In this document: positions 16,074-17,879 of the stretch, one piece after another | Layout of the letters: every line of letters begins with the position of its first letter | Numbering within the stretch: position 1 is the first letter of the stretch | Notes under the pieces: generated by a model | The model's database searches: none | Told to the model about the DNA's origin: nothing | Seen by the model: only the letters and a program-made list of their open reading frames with translations | Made by a program: the position numbers and the translations under genes | From: Bacteroidota bacterium | GTDB taxonomy: Bacteria > Bacteroidota > Bacteroidia > Bacteroidales > Prolixibacteraceae | Length of the DNA: 17,879 nucleotides | Direction of reading: 5' to 3' | Assembly: GCA_030632865.1 (NCBI GenBank) | Contig: DAOVTY010000026.1 | Location: 1-17,879 of the forward strand

Positions 16074-17075
16074 CTATGCTCCGTTTGCAAGAATAATTAA
16101 TATCAGTCCTACCACAAAACTGGCAAACATGAAGGTCAATAATTTAAATGTTCCTTTAGGTGCATCTTTAAACTCTTTCCAAACAAACACGCCCCAAATT
16201 GCTGCAACTAAAGTTGCTCCTTGTCCTAATCCATAAGAAATTGCGTAGCCGGCAATGTCGCCAGCCATAATACTTAACATCATACCAATGCTCCAAATAA
16301 CTCCGCCTAAAATTCCTATTATATGAAGTTTTGGTGTTCCTTGTTTAAAATACATTTTAAAAGTTACTGATTCTCCAGTTATCGGTTTTTTCATAAAATA
16401 GTAGTTAAATACAAAGTTCGAAATGAAAATTCCGATTGAAAAAACAAATACAGCTGTGTAGGGAGTAAATGTTCCGGGTGTAATATTAATCATGTCTGTT
16501 GACATTGAATCGGCAACAAAACGGTAAAAAAACGACATCAATAAACCAGCAAGCAACGACAATAAAATTCCTTTAGTTGACTTACTTCCCAGCGATACTT
16601 TTTTATAGGCCATTGCATTTAGTACAATTGCGAGAGCTACTAAACCAACTCCTAAAAATAGGTATGTTGGATTGTATAATTCAGGGTTAGGCAAATAATT
16701 TGTAATAACACCCAATACAAGTGCCATCCCTATTCCTATCGGAAATGCAATTGCCATTCCTGCAATTTCTATGGCAGCAACTAGCAGTAAATTAGCTATG
16801 TTAAAAATCACACCTCCAAGTAGAGCAAACAAAATTGCCTTTGGTGCAGCATTTAATAAATTTGGAATAAAAGATTGTCCATTATCTCCACTACTCCCAA
16901 ATGTAAGTCCAAAAAATAACGACAGAATTATAACTCCAATTGTATAATCCCAATAAAATAGCGGAAAACTCCACTCTTTTGAAGCTAGCTTTTGGGTGTT
17001 TGCCCACGATCCCCAACACATCATTGTTATAACGCATAGTAAAACTGCAAGCGGATAAGAATTAATTATAATCAT
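16074..17075 (-). CDS. GRP/RbsU-type sugar permease
   Basis: A 333-residue membrane protein with about ten helices, of the drug/metabolite-transporter superfamily. It resembles the glucose/ribose porter (GRP, RbsU) and ureide permease families. The N-terminal MMCWGSWANTQKL segment (about 18-30), the repeated small-residue helices (AGMAIAFPIGIGMALVLG near 125) and the GYAISYGLGQGATLVAAIWGVFVWKEF segment near 275-301 are the family marks. Sugar import by proton symport is the family function. Ribose is inferred here only because ribokinase follows after 10 bases. A nucleoside-derived sugar or ureide is the alternative. ATG start. A long AT-rich upstream region contains an imperfect palindrome that could be an operator. 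Confidence 0.82.
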   Translation of the reverse strand: MIIINSYPLAVLLCVITMMCWGSWANTQKLASKEWSFPLFYWDYTIGVIILSLFFGLTFGSSGDNGQSFIPNLLNAAPKAILFALLGGVIFNIANLLLVAAIEIAGMAIAFPIGIGMALVLGVITNYLPNPELYNPTYLFLGVGLVALAIVLNAMAYKKVSLGSKSTKGILLSLLAGLLMSFFYRFVADSMSTDMINITPGTFTPYTAVFVFSIGIFISNFVFNYYFMKKPITGESVTFKMYFKQGTPKLHIIGILGGVIWSIGMMLSIMAGDIAGYAISYGLGQGATLVAAIWGVFVWKEFKDAPKGTFKLLTFMFASFVVGLILIILANGA

Positions 17076-17082
17076 AAGTTGT

Positions 17083-17126
17083 ATTGTTTAGATTTAAGTG
17101 TAATTTTTGGTTTGAATTTAAACAAT
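17083..17126. repeat. Imperfect palindrome upstream of the sugar permease gene
   Basis: ATTGTTTAGATTTAA at 17083-17097 and the reverse complement of 17112-17126 (ATTGTTTAAATTCAA) agree at 13 of 15 positions, with a 14-base spacer. The repeat begins 8 bases upstream of the permease ATG. It could be an operator for a sugar-responsive regulator or a leader hairpin. Low complexity is a caution. Confidence 0.4.
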
Positions 17127-17199
17127 TTGAAAGAATATTTAATTGAATTGAAAAAACATTTTTTTAGTGGGAGTTATTTTTACTGTTTATCTATTAGCT

Positions 17200-17334
17200 C
17201 TATTGTTTTTTTATATAGAATAGTGGAATTTTATTTTGTCTATAATCTTCGTAGGTAAAAGTGGATATTGATTCTGGAATAGCTGGTTCAATCTGCGTTC
17301 CTTCGTACCATTTTTTGTGTTTTACTTTGCCCAC
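17200..17334 (-). CDS. Possible small protein or gene remnant, 44 codons
   Basis: From a GTG at 17332-17334 (the codon after an in-frame TAA plus one more) this frame gives 44 residues ending with TAG at 17200-17202. The middle, KWYEGTQIEPAIPES followed by TFTYEDYRQNKIP, has a composition more like a real protein than random AT-rich DNA. It ends in LFYIKKQ. I do not recognise it. It may be the C-terminal remnant of a disrupted gene, since the frame is stopped only just upstream, or part of a dispersed repeat. It points toward the sugar permease gene. Confidence 0.25.
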   Translation of the reverse strand: MGKVKHKKWYEGTQIEPAIPESISTFTYEDYRQNKIPLFYIKKQ

Positions 17335-17453
17335 ATGTTAAAAATGAAACAAAGAAAAGTAAGATGAAACGAGTATCCGTCGGCTGACGGGCACAAGGGA
17401 ATGATTAAGGGTGAGTTCCATATGATGCCTTGAAAATAAACAATTATAATCAT
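17322..17453 (-). CDS. Doubtful small frame, possible dispersed-repeat ORF, 43 codons
   Basis: An ATG at 17451-17453 opens a 43-residue frame ending with TAA at 17322-17324, overlapping the neighbouring small frame by 13 bases. Its later half contains PSADGYSFHLTFLCFIFNM. Strings like this are, to my recollection, common in short hypothetical ORFs scattered in Bacteroidota intergenic regions, which suggests a repeat rather than a gene. This was not checked against any database. Confidence 0.15.
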   Translation of the reverse strand: MIIIVYFQGIIWNSPLIIPLCPSADGYSFHLTFLCFIFNMWAK

Positions 17454-17656
17454 ATGAAAGTAAATGATAATTTATACATCTGGGTTTATTAATGAATTGT
17501 TCACAATCTGGATTACAATAATAATCGGAAAAACTGATTTAAAGGATTTCAATATAAATAATTAATAAACATTGGTGGTTGTTTTATATTTAAATGTTTC
17601 AATTTTCAATATAACATTGCCATGATGATATTTTGTTGCAGTTGTTTTAAATTACA

Positions 17657-17684
17657 AAGGCACCTCCATCGCTGAAAGTGCCTT
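17657..17684 (-). terminator. Rho-independent terminator downstream of the tRNA remnant
   Basis: On the minus strand AAGGCAC pairs perfectly with GTGCCTT. The stem extends inward by four more pairs (two of them G-U) to an AGCGAT loop, for about 11 pairs in all. A T-rich tail (TTTGTAATTT) follows. It lies 10 bases past the discriminator base of the tRNA half, where a native tRNA terminator would be. Confidence 0.6.
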
Positions 17685-17693
17685 GTTTATTTA

Positions 17694-17738
<45 letters not shown>

Positions 17739-17879
17739 CCAGAAAACAGATTTCCATGGTTTGTCATGTGTCTGTATTACAATTCATTCAAATAAAACTA
17801 TTTTAAATTTTATCCTGATTATTCATTATTATTCAATTTATCTGGCAAGAAACTTGGCAAGATTTTCACGGATTAAGGA
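17739..17879. mobile_element. Possible terminal segment of an element integrated at the tRNA gene
   Basis: The sequence to the right of the tRNA break is where an integrated element should start, given that the tRNA 3' half and its terminator remain on the left. No integrase is visible. The segment is AT-rich and includes a close direct repeat of TGGCAAGA (17843-17850 and 17855-17862). This call rests on the tRNA fragment alone. Confidence 0.35.
17838..17879 (-). CDS. Possible C-terminal end of a gene running off the right edge
   Basis: The minus-strand frame entering from the right edge reads SLIRENLAKFLAR and stops with TAA at 17838-17840. Thirteen codons are too few to identify anything. 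The amphipathic, helix-like peptide and the position about 100 bases from the presumed att site make an element-encoded protein plausible. Confidence 0.22.
   Translation of the reverse strand, partial: SLIRENLAKFLAR

Noticed and set aside
15822..16100. 92-codon plus-strand frame opposite the ribokinase N-terminus
   Set aside because: Antisense to the conserved GGKGAN region; composition rich in S, P and F is typical of a shadow frame.
17322..17362. TTACTTT/AAAGTAA inverted repeat as a terminator
   Set aside because: Seven AT-rich pairs with a 27-base loop and no T-run; not distinguishable from chance.
17076..17640. CRISPR array or other tandem repeat system in the long intergenic region
   Set aside because: No regularly spaced direct repeats were found; only isolated inverted repeats.

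Overview
This window comes from an AT-rich genome that looks like a member of the Bacteroidota, probably a marine or sediment lineage near the Marinilabiliales; that rank is a guess. The evidence is the gene set and order (purH followed by mreB-mreC-mreD-PBP2-rodA; rsmA followed by mgtE), the weak Shine-Dalgarno signals, the TAnnTTTG-type -7 boxes, and a tRNA remnant without an encoded CCA. Almost all of the window is ordinary chromosome, densely packed and mostly housekeeping.

Layout: 1-167 holds an unassigned open stretch that may be the decayed 3' end of a + strand gene. Positions 169-2561 (minus) carry a LolC/LolE-type ABC permease and a UPF0104/lysylphosphatidylglycerol-synthase-type membrane protein. 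From a divergent promoter region, 2718-4847 (plus) encodes 16S rRNA dimethyltransferase RsmA and the magnesium channel MgtE. Positions 4941-6194 (minus) encode a MacB-type ABC permease. Positions 6416-13675 (plus) form the longest transcription unit: PurH, then the rod-shape and elongasome genes MreB, MreC, MreD, PBP2 and RodA, with gaps of 1-43 bases or short overlaps. A radical-SAM aminomutase of the KamA family follows at 13855-15150. Converging on it is a two-gene sugar operon (minus), a GRP/RbsU-type sugar permease and a ribokinase.

The right end (17076-17879) has no clear gene. It holds two short overlapping minus-strand reading frames of uncertain status, several inverted repeats, a rho-independent terminator, and a well-formed 3' half of a CAU-anticodon tRNA. 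The tRNA half breaks off just 5' of the anticodon loop. This is what one end of an element integrated into a tRNA gene looks like, with the element lying beyond the right edge.

How the genes work together: MreB/C/D, PBP2 and RodA are the core of the lateral-wall peptidoglycan machine. RbsU-like permease plus ribokinase would import a sugar such as ribose and phosphorylate it. The two ABC permeases have no ATPase in the window and must pair with one encoded elsewhere. I found no undescribed multi-gene system. The items most worth a second look are the KamA-family enzyme, whose two lysine-recognising aspartates appear to be Arg and Ser, and the tRNA-fragment attachment site.
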